From the NCBI GenBank assembly GCA_036345935.2, contig JADWOT020000005.1, forward strand, positions 2,784,696-2,848,695: a stretch of 64,000 nt of DNA, written 5' to 3'. Position numbers and translations under genes: made by a program. The stretch is from Taenia hydatigena. Taxonomy: Eukaryota > Platyhelminthes > Cestoda > Cyclophyllidea > Taeniidae. Shown here in pieces: positions 1-13,007 of the stretch. Every line of letters begins with the position of its first letter. Position 1 is the first letter of the stretch. The notes below the pieces were generated by a model. The model saw only the letters and a list, made by a program, of their open reading frames with translations, had not been told where the DNA came from and did not search any database.

Positions 1-568
1 TCAATTACTGGGTCGACAATTTACCGACACACTGCCTCCTCTAGGCATGGGGATGTAATGCAGATAGGCGACTTCGTGTTTACCCTGGACAAAGGTGGAT
101 AGTAGTATTTTTTATTGGTGTTCCGTGACGCGGATTCTGCTAATTACCCATTTAGGCGGAGTAGAGAAGAGGGGACATCGGATAATAGGCAGGGAGGGAA
201 AGAGAGGGGACCAGGAAGTAGAAGAAATGTAGATTCACTCCCCTCATCTCCGTCTAATTAGCACACAGGTTCCCTGTACCCATGCACGCACGCACATCAC
301 ATGTACGGTAGCACGACTGCAAACCCCGTATTGATACGAATTGAGTGGCTAATATCCCTTTTCTTTATAAAATACCGACCTGGAGAGAGCTATCACCATC
401 AATGACACTATAGCTCTTCCCTCTTCAACACTTATAAGACTCCAAAGCTACGATAAGGCATTCGCTTTGTCTACAAGCTTCATAGCTTGGATGTAGCTCA
501 ACGGCTCGGATTCAAATGCTGTTAGTAAAAAAAATGACAAGTTACTCAACACCTGGCAACTCACTCAC

Positions 569-1867
569 CCAAAACGGCAATCGGGGGATAACTTAAGCAG
601 GCGATTTGCCTGTAACTTAGTTCCAAGTAAAGAGGATTCAGGCCTTTACAACGGGTCATGATTCCCTTGCTTCTAAAAGACCTTCAATGCCGAACGAAGG
701 CTGCCACAAACTCGAAACTGTTTTCCGCCCCCAATAAAAACAGCTATTTGCAAACTGGAATGACGCATCGCCACAACAGTGATTGTGATACAATGGAAAT
801 ATACTACTTGTCAAAGTAAAAAGGAGGATAAAAGACAAGAGGGAAGAATAACTTGATAGACCTGGAGGGATGCATTCTGTGAAGTATGAAATGACCAATA
901 AATGGGTAACGCAACAACTATCCTTCTTCCGTGCAATTAACACCAAAGCATTACCTCAACCTCTCCCAAATCTCCCTCCAGCTGCCCGTTTTTTCGCCCG
1001 TTAGGCGACTGCTCCTGTAGCTACAAAAGCAAATAAAAGTACTGAGGCAGCCTACTAACTCTATTTAAGTAGCACGTCCCCCACCTGAACAGAAAAGGTG
1101 TGACGTTCGCTTTGAATTGCCTCCAATTTGCTGTTTGAGGCCTGTCAAAATGGACAAGAAGGATCGTGATCATTTGATTCAACACTTTTACCTCAAGTTG
1201 ATTTTTAACCTCCACAAGTTCCTTCTCCTTCGCAGACAATTCGTGAGACGTGGCCTGTAACTGCGACTGTAGCAGCACTGACCGATCTTTCAAATGACTA
1301 ACTTCACTCAAAGCGGAGTCGCGTTCGGTGGTAAGCTAAAATCGAGCATCTAGTTGAAATAAAAAGGAAATGGGGCATTGGAATCACACGTAAGCAGTGC
1401 AAACTAAACCTGCAAAATTAAGGCGTCATTTCCAGTCTTTCTGTTGACTTGTTCCTCCAAGAACGCTTGCAGTCTGGGCTTCAAATCGCTAATAAACTAG
1501 ATGTCCCGTTATGAAATCAAGACTAACATTTCAGGAATAGATCGCGGTGTTAATGTTCCCTCAAGGAGCGATTGAATAATACCCTCCTAGAAAGGCGTCA
1601 GGAAGTCATTGAGAATAAAAAATTTGCCGTACCAAAAGGGATAGCCTTGAGATCATTTCGTCACTAGGTTGATTTAGAGCAAGATCTCTATAACTTCCGG
1701 CAAGTTTTTCAACTGTAAAAACGAATTAGTGATATATGATGAGAAGTACCCTCACTGCCCTGTGGGATGGAACCGTGATTCTTCTCAAAGTGAGAAACGA
1801 GAGCTGCCTGGGAGTTTAACTTTAATAGGCAATCCGGACATAGGTAACCTTCAGTTATCTCACTCAT
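569..1867 (-). CDS. EEA1-like C2H2/coiled-coil protein, N-terminal exons
   Basis: Exons, 5' to 3' on minus: 1867-1756, 1712-1633, 1586-1524, 1496-1410, 1335-1192, 1014-955 and probably 609-569; all phases agree, and the gene seems to run off the left edge. The first exon encodes a C2H2 finger (CPDCLLKLNSQAALVSHF, then EKNH) a few residues after the start Met. The later exons are heptad-rich coiled coil (for example AKEKELVEVKNQLE). An N-terminal C2H2 finger followed by a long coiled coil is the layout of EEA1, the Rab5 tether of early endosomes; rabenosyn-5 has a similar finger. The C-terminal FYVE domain that would settle this is not in the window. The ATG (1867-1865) lies 8 bases after an acceptor (exon start 1875) with a good T-tract. 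The finger and exon chain are clear; the EEA1 label is inference. Confidence 0.62.
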
Positions 1868-2212
1868 GTTAGGTCCTAAAAAGAACGCAAATAGGATAAT
1901 ATCTTTAAGGCTTTAGGCGAAATCCGATCAGTTACTAGTAAGGGGATGCTGACGATAAAACTGTCAAGTTTTGCAGGTATTAGATCTGCACGAACCATGA
2001 AGGTCATGAGACGGCCGCAAAATATGGAAAAGAAAGATGGTGTTGGGAAAACGATGAATCTTCTACTGGACACAAAGTCCCCATCCACGTACATATGCAC
2101 AGCAAACCAATACAGGTGAAAATTCGACATTCACCTCAAATACGAAAAGCATCAATCGAGGGGGAAGCAATCACCTTCAAGTCAAATAAAAAAGGTAAAC
2201 TACGTAAATAGG

Positions 2213-2218
2213 TTTATT
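2213..2218 (-). terminator. Poly(A) signal for SS18L2
   Basis: AATAAA read on the minus strand, about 127 bases after the SS18L2 stop codon. It fits the 3' end of that short transcript and lies before the acceptor of the next gene on the same strand. Confidence 0.5.
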
Positions 2219-2344
2219 TAGTAGCAAATAAACTCAGAATAAGTACAAAACTGGTTGTGAACACATAGACAGATTGACTGAAGGGACACAAATTAGTAAA
2301 AATTCACATCGATATCAACGTATTCAACATTTGGATAATTTTGG

Positions 2345-2548
2345 CTACCTAGGGGATTTGGATTGTGAGGAGAGACCGAGAAGGTAGACAAGATTTCGTT
2401 GAAGAACCATCTGGTATGAAGCAGCATCCACGAAGTTACCAGCAGCAAGTTTATTGTTAATTACATCCAAAAGGAGGTCATTTTCATCCAGAATCCTCTC
2501 AATGGTGAATTTGTTCGGGGGCTCACCAGTTCCAATTATCCAAGACAT
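2345..2548 (-). CDS. SS18L2: SS18-like protein 2 (SSXT domain), 67 aa
   Basis: A complete 67-residue protein in one exon. Nearly all of it is an SSXT domain: TIERILDENDLLLDVI, then a spacer, then YQMVLQRNLVYLLGL. This matches the family pattern (TIQ-LLEEND-LI ... YQ--LHRNL-YLA). The length is close to vertebrate SS18L2 (77 aa) and far below full SS18, so the long QPGY-rich activation region is absent. In SS18 this domain binds BRM/BRG1-type SWI/SNF subunits; the role of the short form is poorly defined. The ATG lies one base after a strong acceptor (TTTCACAG, exon start 2549), so the mRNA probably starts at a trans-splice site. The EEA1-like gene follows on the same strand about 470 bases on. 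Confidence 0.88.
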   Translation of the reverse strand: MSWIIGTGEPPNKFTIERILDENDLLLDVINNKLAAGNFVDAASYQMVLQRNLVYLLGLSSQSKSPR

Positions 2549-3559
2549 CCTGTGAAACACGGTTACAAGTGAATGCAGTGCATATTTGGTATAAATAGCA
2601 AAAACGAGGCAGATTAGGCCCGTAACTAGGTCTTAGTCAAATTGACACACAGCGCTTGTGGAAAGAATACTTTTGATTAGTTACGCGGTAAAAGTGAACA
2701 AGGTTTCGCAATACAGTTAAGTAACAAAACCAGGTTTTGATGATCCTGACAGAACGCAGGGTAAAATGGTATCAAACTTCTACTTAACAATTTTTTGATA
2801 AAATTTGTCGCAAGGTAATTAGTTACATATGCTTCAAATGCACAAAAACGAGTTCGTTAGAAAACACCGCGAGAAGGATGCCATAAAACCTAAAGCGCAT
2901 ACCGTACAGAACCGTTTCGTAAATGCCGCTACTTATAAATACCAATTATGTCAAGCGAGAAAATATACCTATGCAGACCTTCTGTTGCACAAGATGTTTT
3001 AAAGTTCAATAGTATTAGCTCCACCATACAGTAAACTCGTCAATTTTGGAACCTAAAAATGCTTAATAATTATTGCATTACTAAAGACAATACTGTCATA
3101 CGACCACGTCAACCGCACCCAAAACAACGCTGTGGTAACAGCTTGAATTCGTTAAGGGCAGTAATGTCGGGCTTGTTCCCTCATTCGGCATTAAGATCCT
3201 GATTCAAACGAATTGTAGGCCTTTGCGCGCCTACAAACAAAGGACTAATGTATCTTTAAGCCTTATTACTTTTTCGTCAAATTTATACCTCAAGGTAATT
3301 TGCAATTCCACTGAGAACATTGAAAAGTTACGATCAGTTGAAAGTTAACAAGTTGTTTGATCAGGTAAGCAGAAGAATTTTAAACACCCGTTGACACCTT
3401 TTGCTCCGATGTTATTGGTCTAAGTGCAAAAGCGCACCCTTTTCATCTCTCTTATTGGATTTGCAGCATTTGCCACGACACTTATTGGCTCTCGGTTTTG
3501 TGTGTTATCGTTGTGCTCCCAAATGGTAGACATTGGTATTTTTCTAGATGTGTTGCTAG
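2549..3559. other. Divergent intergenic region SS18L2 / TEX261
   Basis: No coding exon recognised. The plus strand has a good donor-like site (TTTGATCAG then GTAAGC) near 3365. It could end a 5'-untranslated exon of TEX261, because the sequence before it has no usable in-frame ATG. The region presumably holds promoters for both neighbours, but no TATA box stands out. Confidence 0.4.
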
Positions 3560-4177
3560 ATATCAATTCTGGGACTTCTCTCCTATACCACAATCATAAT
3601 TTATGGGGCTGCATTTCTTTTCTGCGTTTCAATCGGTCTTTTCTACTTGGCTGAGTTGGTGGAGGAACACACCGTCACAACCGGAAAAATAATCCGACTT
3701 ACTTTGTGTGCTGTTATAACTCTCCAACTCTCATTTCCCTTTCTTGATGGGTTGTCCAGTATTTTGGTTGCCACTGGCATTATCGCGCATGTTTCTTACT
3801 TTCAGCTCCTTGCCACGTATCCAGCATTTAACTTCACTTCATTCAATTTCATTTTAAACTGTATTTTGTTTATTGTCCACCACCTCGTTGCCTTCACCTC
3901 CGAGTCACTGAACACTAGGGATGCTCTTTTTGTTCTTACATATTTTACGTTCTTTGTGTGGTTGGTACCATTTATGTTCCTTCTTTCCTTATCAGCCAAT
4001 GATGACACACTACCTCAGACTGCGGACTACGTAACGTACCAAGAGACACGACCACTGCTGGGCGGAAACGATGACTTAGTGTCAAGCTTTCTTAGGAGCA
4101 AGCGTCGTAGTCTTTACTCCTTGCTTTCACACTTGCGCGATCAATTGCCAGTTTTTCGGTCCAAAAAGCTCTATTAG
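3560..4177 (+). CDS. TEX261: TEX261/SVP26-family ER membrane protein
   Basis: A single open frame of 205 residues. It matches TEX261 along its length: FYLAELVEEHTV (human YYLAELIEEYTV), YFTFFVWLVPFMFLLSLSAN, DTLP, and a basic C-terminus. There are about four to five hydrophobic segments. TEX261 is a COPII adaptor for ER export of membrane cargo (yeast SVP26). The frame has no ATG: codon 1 is ATA at 3560, just after GCTAG, and the upstream codon is a TAG stop. Counting back from YLAEL, this ATA falls exactly where human Met1 aligns. Either a spliced leader ending in AUG supplies the start, or an unseen short first exon does. The nearby alternative acceptor at 3547 would run into the in-frame TAG. 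Confidence 0.88.
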   Translation: MSILGLLSYTTIIIYGAAFLFCVSIGLFYLAELVEEHTVTTGKIIRLTLCAVITLQLSFPFLDGLSSILVATGIIAHVSYFQLLATYPAFNFTSFNFILNCILFIVHHLVAFTSESLNTRDALFVLTYFTFFVWLVPFMFLLSLSANDDTLPQTADYVTYQETRPLLGGNDDLVSSFLRSKRRSLYSLLSHLRDQLPVFRSKKLY

Positions 4178-5350
4178 TGGAATGTTGTTTTGTTTTAATC
4201 AACGGTGAGATCCTTGGAAAGTTGGTTTGGTGGATACCAATCAGTTATTACTGAGTGAAGTTTCCTTCAGATAGCTCACTTTGTCTACAATATCACAAAC
4301 TCGCTTTATTTCATGCATCGATCGTAATTGCGAGTAATCTCCACCTATTTGGGCCTCCAAAGGTGTATTTCGAAGGTCCGCCCTGCATCACTGGTAAGAA
4401 GCTAAAGCGGTTTAATTTTACTGACGTCTCCATCTGCATCAAGTCTTTTTTATTAAATGCTAATTAAATCTTTGAATTGGAGAGGTAATTATGGGACGGT
4501 GAAGTAGAACATTATTCTATAACCTAAGCAGTGGTATTTTCATTAATATCTGTTGAGCCATTACTTACCTCCTCTGTGCATTTTGGGCGTGCCCCACTTT
4601 GTATGTTTTTGTCTGGATATGCTGTGGGCTGCGGGCGGAATCTTTCGCCGTTCGTGCTTTCCTTAATGCTGAACAATTGCTGTTGAGGTTTGCCTACTTG
4701 ACACAAAAGAGATGTGCCAGAAAAGCTTATTCTCTGGGGTATGCCTGGACATTTAACTCGGTCGAAAGGAAGCGCTTTTCTTAAACGGTAACTCAAGATT
4801 CCGTGTTACTTGCCACGAACCGCGCCCGTGAATAAGAAGGAGACGATGCCTTAGCCTGATAAAGGTAAGTGTATTTTTTATTCTAAGCCGATTTCTACAG
4901 TTGGGTCGGAAATCCGTCCGCATCTTCACTGTATTGCATCATGACTGATGTGGTCGTTAGTGAGAGCTGTCATTTTCTCAATTTGCTTTCTCAACGCTAT
5001 CATTGAGCACCTGCGCCTTTCTGGCGAATGAAGTTTTAGCATAAGATCCAAAACAAAATACTGTTGTCGGCGGACTCGGTGTTTTGTTGGACAAGCTCTA
5101 ATCTATTCTGCCACCACAAGTACTGCATATCTTTCAAATTTGTTTGCTGAATTGTACTTCTTACTTTGGAATTTTCCCTTGAAGCACATACTAGGTGGAT
5201 ACAAGCAGAAAATCTGCTTCAGCGGAAAGCCACTATTGGGACAACAAAAAGGTACTTCTATGTCAAAACATTTAATAGCTGGAAATGCGTTATAGCGATT
5301 ACAGATAGAATCACGTGCATTATGTACATAAAGATGAAGAGTTGTTGGTG
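4178..5350. other. Gap between TEX261 and the coiled-coil gene
   Basis: No confident gene. On minus, 4779-4569 is open and ends in a good donor (GAGGAG then GTAAGT), so it may be an exon of an unidentified transcript; it is Pro/Gln/Lys-rich with no family resemblance. On plus, a donor-like site (GATAAAG then GTAAGTG) near 4865 could end a non-coding exon. Confidence 0.3.
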
Positions 5351-7042
5351 TCAGTAGCACTCGGAATTGGCCATGAGTCTAGCTTCCTCTTCAGCCATGA
5401 ATTTTCGAATTATAGGTTCCTCGTTTTTGTATAGGTCTTCATGGATTCTGAGTCGCTCAAATCGGCGTTCAATTCGTCGGTTAATTTCGTCCAGATTCAA
5501 TGAATCTACAGAAGGTGAACGCTGAATGACTTCTTCATTGTGTGGCAGAAAGGCTGAACTGGAGCTCAGAGATACTGGTTCTCCTAAATCCTGTTTACCC
5601 TTTTCCACCTTGGTTGCATAAACTGGAGTCGCAATAACCCTGTGAACTCTCATTGGTCTGGCAAAACATGGGCTTGCAGACCATCTAATCTTTGAGGGAT
5701 CTGAATTTATCAATCTTGGATCATACACTTGGACAATATTCTCACTCTCAGATCTGTTTTGCTGAATGCGCCTTTCTTCCGCGGCTAACTCTGCTTTCAA
5801 TTGAGTTACCTGTGCAAGTAGATCAGTCAATTTTGAGAAGTCTTTTGTTTTCTCATTTTGATTGGAGGTTCTGATAACTTTTGTCGCCTTTGGTTTGCTT
5901 TGCGGATATTTGCGCTCTAGTGCTACTTGTACACAGACGTTGTGCTTGTTACTTGCCTCCTGTGGAGATCTTGGAGCTGCCATCGTTTTGGAAACCGCGC
6001 CAGGCTGTTCGTTATCACTCTCTTTGAGTGCAATGGAAAGGGATGCATTTACTGCTTCTTGCTCCTTCAATTTTTGGTCCATTTCCCTTTCTTCTTGAAT
6101 TCGCTTTGCTTCACGTTGCTTCTTCTCCTCTATCTGACTCAACAGTTCCGCTCGATACATTGCATTAGCCTGTTTTTGAGATTCTGTTAATGGATCGCCA
6201 AATATTCCATTGCCACCTCTAGCATATCGAGAATGTTTGGTATCCAATAACGCGGGCTTCTGGTCCACTGGCTCATCACATTTGACTTGAACACGATGAC
6301 CCAAACTGTTGAATTCATGCGTTTCTGCGAAATTGACTTGATCTTCCTCCCTTTCCTTCTTACGCTCTAGTTCTTTCAGTCTTTGTTTCTCTTCAATTTG
6401 TTTCTTTAGTTCATTCGCGTATTCCTCTTGCTTTATTTGCTTTTGACGTTCTTGTGAATCAGATATACTAGAGGAACTGAGGGAATGTAGTGTACTCCCA
6501 CCATCTTTGTGGCATCCTGAGGAATTCAAAGGTTTAGAATCCATGTCGGATGTTTCATGGCCTTCGGGCGCAGTTAATGCCATTATAATGTTCTCCAAAT
6601 CATTCAGGTGCTTGACAGCCTCATCAATTATGTTCGAGTTCTTGGTTTCCTCAGTTATGATTTTCCTGGCATCCTTGGATGTCGTGCCTATAGTATTGTT
6701 GCTTCCTAGTTCTGATTGCGTTTGATGCTGTTTTAACTTATCTACATCTTTTTGAAGACCATCCAGCCTGTCAAGAAGTATTCTGATATTGTCGTTGGGA
6801 TGTTCATTCATGGTTGTTAATGTTTCAATGCTAGTTTCTTCGTTCATTTGTTTGGCCTTATTGCATTTCTTTGAAGCAAATCTGTTGCGAAATTTCTCTT
6901 CATCCAAGAGCTTAAATTTCTGATATTCCAGGTTCAACTCTTGCCGCCTTCTTATTTTTTCAGTATCCTCGTCTCGATACTTAAAAAAATAACATTCTTC
7001 ATTAGGGTCGCTGTTATTATGCGCGTTTGATATAGAACTCAT
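5351..7042 (-). CDS. 563-aa coiled-coil protein, CSPP1-like
   Basis: One uninterrupted frame from ATG 7042 to a stop at 5351, long for an intronless gene here. It is rich in Glu, Lys, Arg and Gln. Two related charged helices, EYANELKKQIEEKQRLKEL (about residues 205-225) and MYRAELLSQIEEKKQREAKR (about 295-315), surround a Gly-rich stretch (YARGGNGIFGDPLTESQKQA). A further charged segment, INRRIERRFERLRIHEDLY, lies near the C-terminus. The repeated Y-x-x-E-L-x-x-Q-I-E-E-K pattern recalls CSPP1 and related centrosome/cilium proteins, so a microtubule or ciliary role is plausible. I cannot align the ends to a named family, so the name is tentative. No intron is needed. Confidence 0.6.
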   Translation of the reverse strand: MSSISNAHNNSDPNEECYFFKYRDEDTEKIRRRQELNLEYQKFKLLDEEKFRNRFASKKCNKAKQMNEETSIETLTTMNEHPNDNIRILLDRLDGLQKDVDKLKQHQTQSELGSNNTIGTTSKDARKIITEETKNSNIIDEAVKHLNDLENIIMALTAPEGHETSDMDSKPLNSSGCHKDGGSTLHSLSSSSISDSQERQKQIKQEEYANELKKQIEEKQRLKELERKKEREEDQVNFAETHEFNSLGHRVQVKCDEPVDQKPALLDTKHSRYARGGNGIFGDPLTESQKQANAMYRAELLSQIEEKKQREAKRIQEEREMDQKLKEQEAVNASLSIALKESDNEQPGAVSKTMAAPRSPQEASNKHNVCVQVALERKYPQSKPKATKVIRTSNQNEKTKDFSKLTDLLAQVTQLKAELAAEERRIQQNRSESENIVQVYDPRLINSDPSKIRWSASPCFARPMRVHRVIATPVYATKVEKGKQDLGEPVSLSSSSAFLPHNEEVIQRSPSVDSLNLDEINRRIERRFERLRIHEDLYKNEEPIIRKFMAEEEARLMANSECY

Positions 7043-7413
7043 TGTATTGATCTATCGGTGTATTAAGCTTTAAGCATAAAGCAGCACTGACCTCTGCCTT
7101 GAGATCTGTCGGGCGAGTCGATCAATCCGTGGAGGCGCTAGCGTCCCACCCGCATGAGTAAATATGTGTGATTTGTTAAAACAAAAGCGATGATATGATT
7201 GATTATTGCGGCAAGTTACCGACGTTCTGCATTTTTTGTAGCTATTAAAAAACGGTTAAGCAAATCTATGACAGTAAGTTCTTTTAAGCGTTAATGACTA
7301 ATGACCTAAAAAATCTTGTGCTTACTTAATGTATATTTTTCGGACTAAAAAAACTTAAAACGTTAAAGTCTTTAACTCTGGTCTATTAGTTTTTGTTAAC
7401 AATGATTCCTATT

Positions 7414-7609
7414 ACGTCTGTAACGTCCTGTGGCTTCCTCGAAGGCAAATGAAGGCAGAATGCTAGGGTCGAATATATGTATTCAATGGACAGAGGGTAA
7501 TAGGCTGCTGGCATGGCCCGGAGGCCAGCCCACGCAGCTAGGGCAGTAGGACCACCTCTGTGGCCTTGACTGAAACCGGTATTTCCAACAAACAATGTAC
7601 AACAACGTC
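7414..7609 (-). mobile_element. Solo LTR copy A with 5-bp target duplication
   Basis: The LTR proper is 7419-7604 (186 bp), minus sense. It begins TGTTGTACATTG and ends GACGTTACA, the family's TG...CA ends. The flanks are a perfect direct repeat, ACGTC (7414-7418 and 7605-7609), the mark of integrase-mediated insertion. No internal element region or second LTR in the same direction is nearby, so it is a solo LTR left by recombination. Confidence 0.85.
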
Positions 7610-7697
7610 TGTGCTGCATTTTTAAGTTTTGGTTTTTGTCCTTTGCAGATCTTGATATGATCTGTAGTATCTCAAAAAGAATCTTTACCAGATCTCT

Positions 7698-7989
7698 CTA
7701 ATGACTATTTTGGATAGCTAAGGATGTAACTAGCAAAGAATAGTTGGGGTTTATTTTGCATACTCTTCTCCATGCAATGGCTCCGGTAGGTCCGTGAAGC
7801 ATCTTTTCGATATCATATGTTGAAGAGCATAATTTAGACAATCCATACATACGAAAACATTTTGAGGCAATGGGTTTTAATGAAGCCTCTTTAGGTTTAT
7901 TGCCGCCAATTACTGAAGCAATATCTGTTATTAACATTTCAATTTGTTCCTGTACTCTTCTGGGTAATTGCGTCAACGCATTTTGTTCT
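7698..7989 (-). pseudogene. Isolated exon or relic, weak ELP3 N-terminus resemblance
   Basis: An open frame between solo LTRs A and B. It includes KPIASKCFRMYGLS, then a DI, then GAIAWRRVCK. Elongator subunit ELP3 has near its N-terminus a helix followed by KTKTAAKYGLS, a DI, and ASGIAVVAVMCKPH, so spacing and some residues agree, with a shortened middle. No downstream radical-SAM exon follows, and a stop comes about 15 residues later. It could be a decayed fragment or an unrelated exon. The 5' side may be an acceptor (TTGTAAG) and GTATGC a donor. Confidence 0.3.
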
Positions 7990-8035
7990 TACAAAATGCC
8001 ATTCCGAATTTTCACGATTTTTTTTCTACTCATGA

Positions 8036-8221
8036 TGTAGTACTTTGTTTGTTGGAGCTACCGGTTTCGGTCAAGGTCATAGAGGTGGCCGTACTGCCCT
8101 AGCTGCGTGGGCTGGCCTCCCGGCCATTGCAGCAGCCTATTTCCCTCTGTCCGTTGAGTATACATATTCTACCCTAGCATTCTGCCTTCTTTTGCCTTCG
8201 AGGGAGCCTTGGGATGCTACA
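8036..8221 (+). mobile_element. Solo LTR copy B
   Basis: 186 bp, plus sense, starting TGTAGTACTTTG and ending GGGATGCTACA. It is strongly similar to copies A, C, D and E along its length. The flanking five bases (CATGA, CAGGT) do not match, so the duplication has decayed or the copy arose otherwise. It lies about 430 bp from copy A in the opposite orientation. Confidence 0.8.
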
Positions 8222-9581
8222 CAGGTTTTCACAGTTTTTAAAGCTACGATGGTCTTGGGCATCATTGAGGAAGTATTGGCTGCACGCACTTGGAATCGGG
8301 TGTGTCTCGATAGTGCCGTGAGCTTCGAGAAGCAACCGGTGGTGGTGCGTCACCAACCTGTCCTTTTTCTTGCCTCCAACTTAGGGGAAGAGGTCTGGCT
8401 CCTAATCTTCGGGCCTCTGCGTCCACTGTTATTCTTAATACCTTTGATTGGAATTCGCAACTCGATCTTCAGCTAGTAGATTAGTCAATCCGTGCAGAAA
8501 TTTATTGTTCAAAACTCTTAAAGGCAATTTCGGCAGCCCTTCTTACAAGAGGTGTCATACCTCTGTAACTACTTTATTGAAACCTCTAGTAAACGCCTCT
8601 GACTGAGTTTGGAGAAATCGCAGCTGTCTGTTTATCTCCAATCGTTCCGGAGTGTCGTGACTCCATTCGGGTTCTCTTAAATTGGGTCGCATTACGCATA
8701 GACGCATTCCTACCGTATTGGCAGTCATTCGAAGGTCAAGTTCACCCGGCTATTATAAATACACACAACCGAAACACCCGACTCACACTCAGGCAGTCTT
8801 TATTATTATTATTATTATCTCGTTTCTTGCAGTAACTTTGTCGCCTTGTTCAACAGAATTTGACGGAACAGTAAGGAATTTGGAGGGTTAGGAATCGACC
8901 CTCATGATCTGCTGCCAAACCCGAGGTCCCTGCTGGTGACCCACTTGTGTCGCCTCCCAAACACAACCGCTTCTACAGGTCCTTCAAGGCTTAGAGGGTT
9001 CCTTTAAAACTCCCTTCAAGCTTGCCCTTGGCGACCTCAGACCTTCAAATCTAGATGCGATCAGGAGTTTTGGCGATAGAAATCCACCACACTGAGATTC
9101 CCCTGTGAATAAAAAAAGGTCCAAACATTAAGTACAAAACTTGAAGGATACATTTCGTCCAATACATCTACACGATTTGCTTTTTGATGTACAAGCGGCT
9201 AATCATTGTGCAGGAGGTACGGTGAAAATAAAGATCCCTTTTCACTGCCTTGAGTGGGTTTATCACCGCCGTTGCACAAAAGTCGAGTACGACGAAGAAG
9301 GCGGAAGAAGAGGGGCAAGTAAAGGGTGAGATCAAGTCAAAGGTGGACAAATTCCTGAAAGTCGTTCAGCTAAAATGAACAAATCAAAAGTCTGCTAGAT
9401 CCGCAAGCGCTAACAACAGTCACGACTAATTATGGCCACCGGCACAGGAGAACTGCCTAGTCTCAAGTAATACCAAGCCAATCTACAAAGGTTAGATGAT
9501 CCCTCGACATCCAAGGTATCTAGGTGCCCTTTTGGGCTCCAAACAAGCCTTCTCTTCAATCCAGCACGCTTCATTACGTCT
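8222..9581. other. Gene-poor stretch 3' of the cholinesterase gene
   Basis: No convincing coding exon. A short TTA/TTATT run lies near 8800. A further 3' exon of the minus-strand cholinesterase gene could lie here, because its last recognised exon contains a strong donor at 9620/9619; I found no clear hydrophobic GPI-type or amphipathic tail exon. Confidence 0.3.
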
Positions 9582-13003
<3,422 letters not shown>

Positions 13004-13007
13004 ATTT

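Noticed and set aside
8045..8476. Repeated protein-like frame with GQGHRGG...ALAAWAGL in several places
   Set aside because: This is the sense strand of the solo LTR copies. They simply lack stops over 180 bp, copy E has a stop, and no start or splice context is shared.
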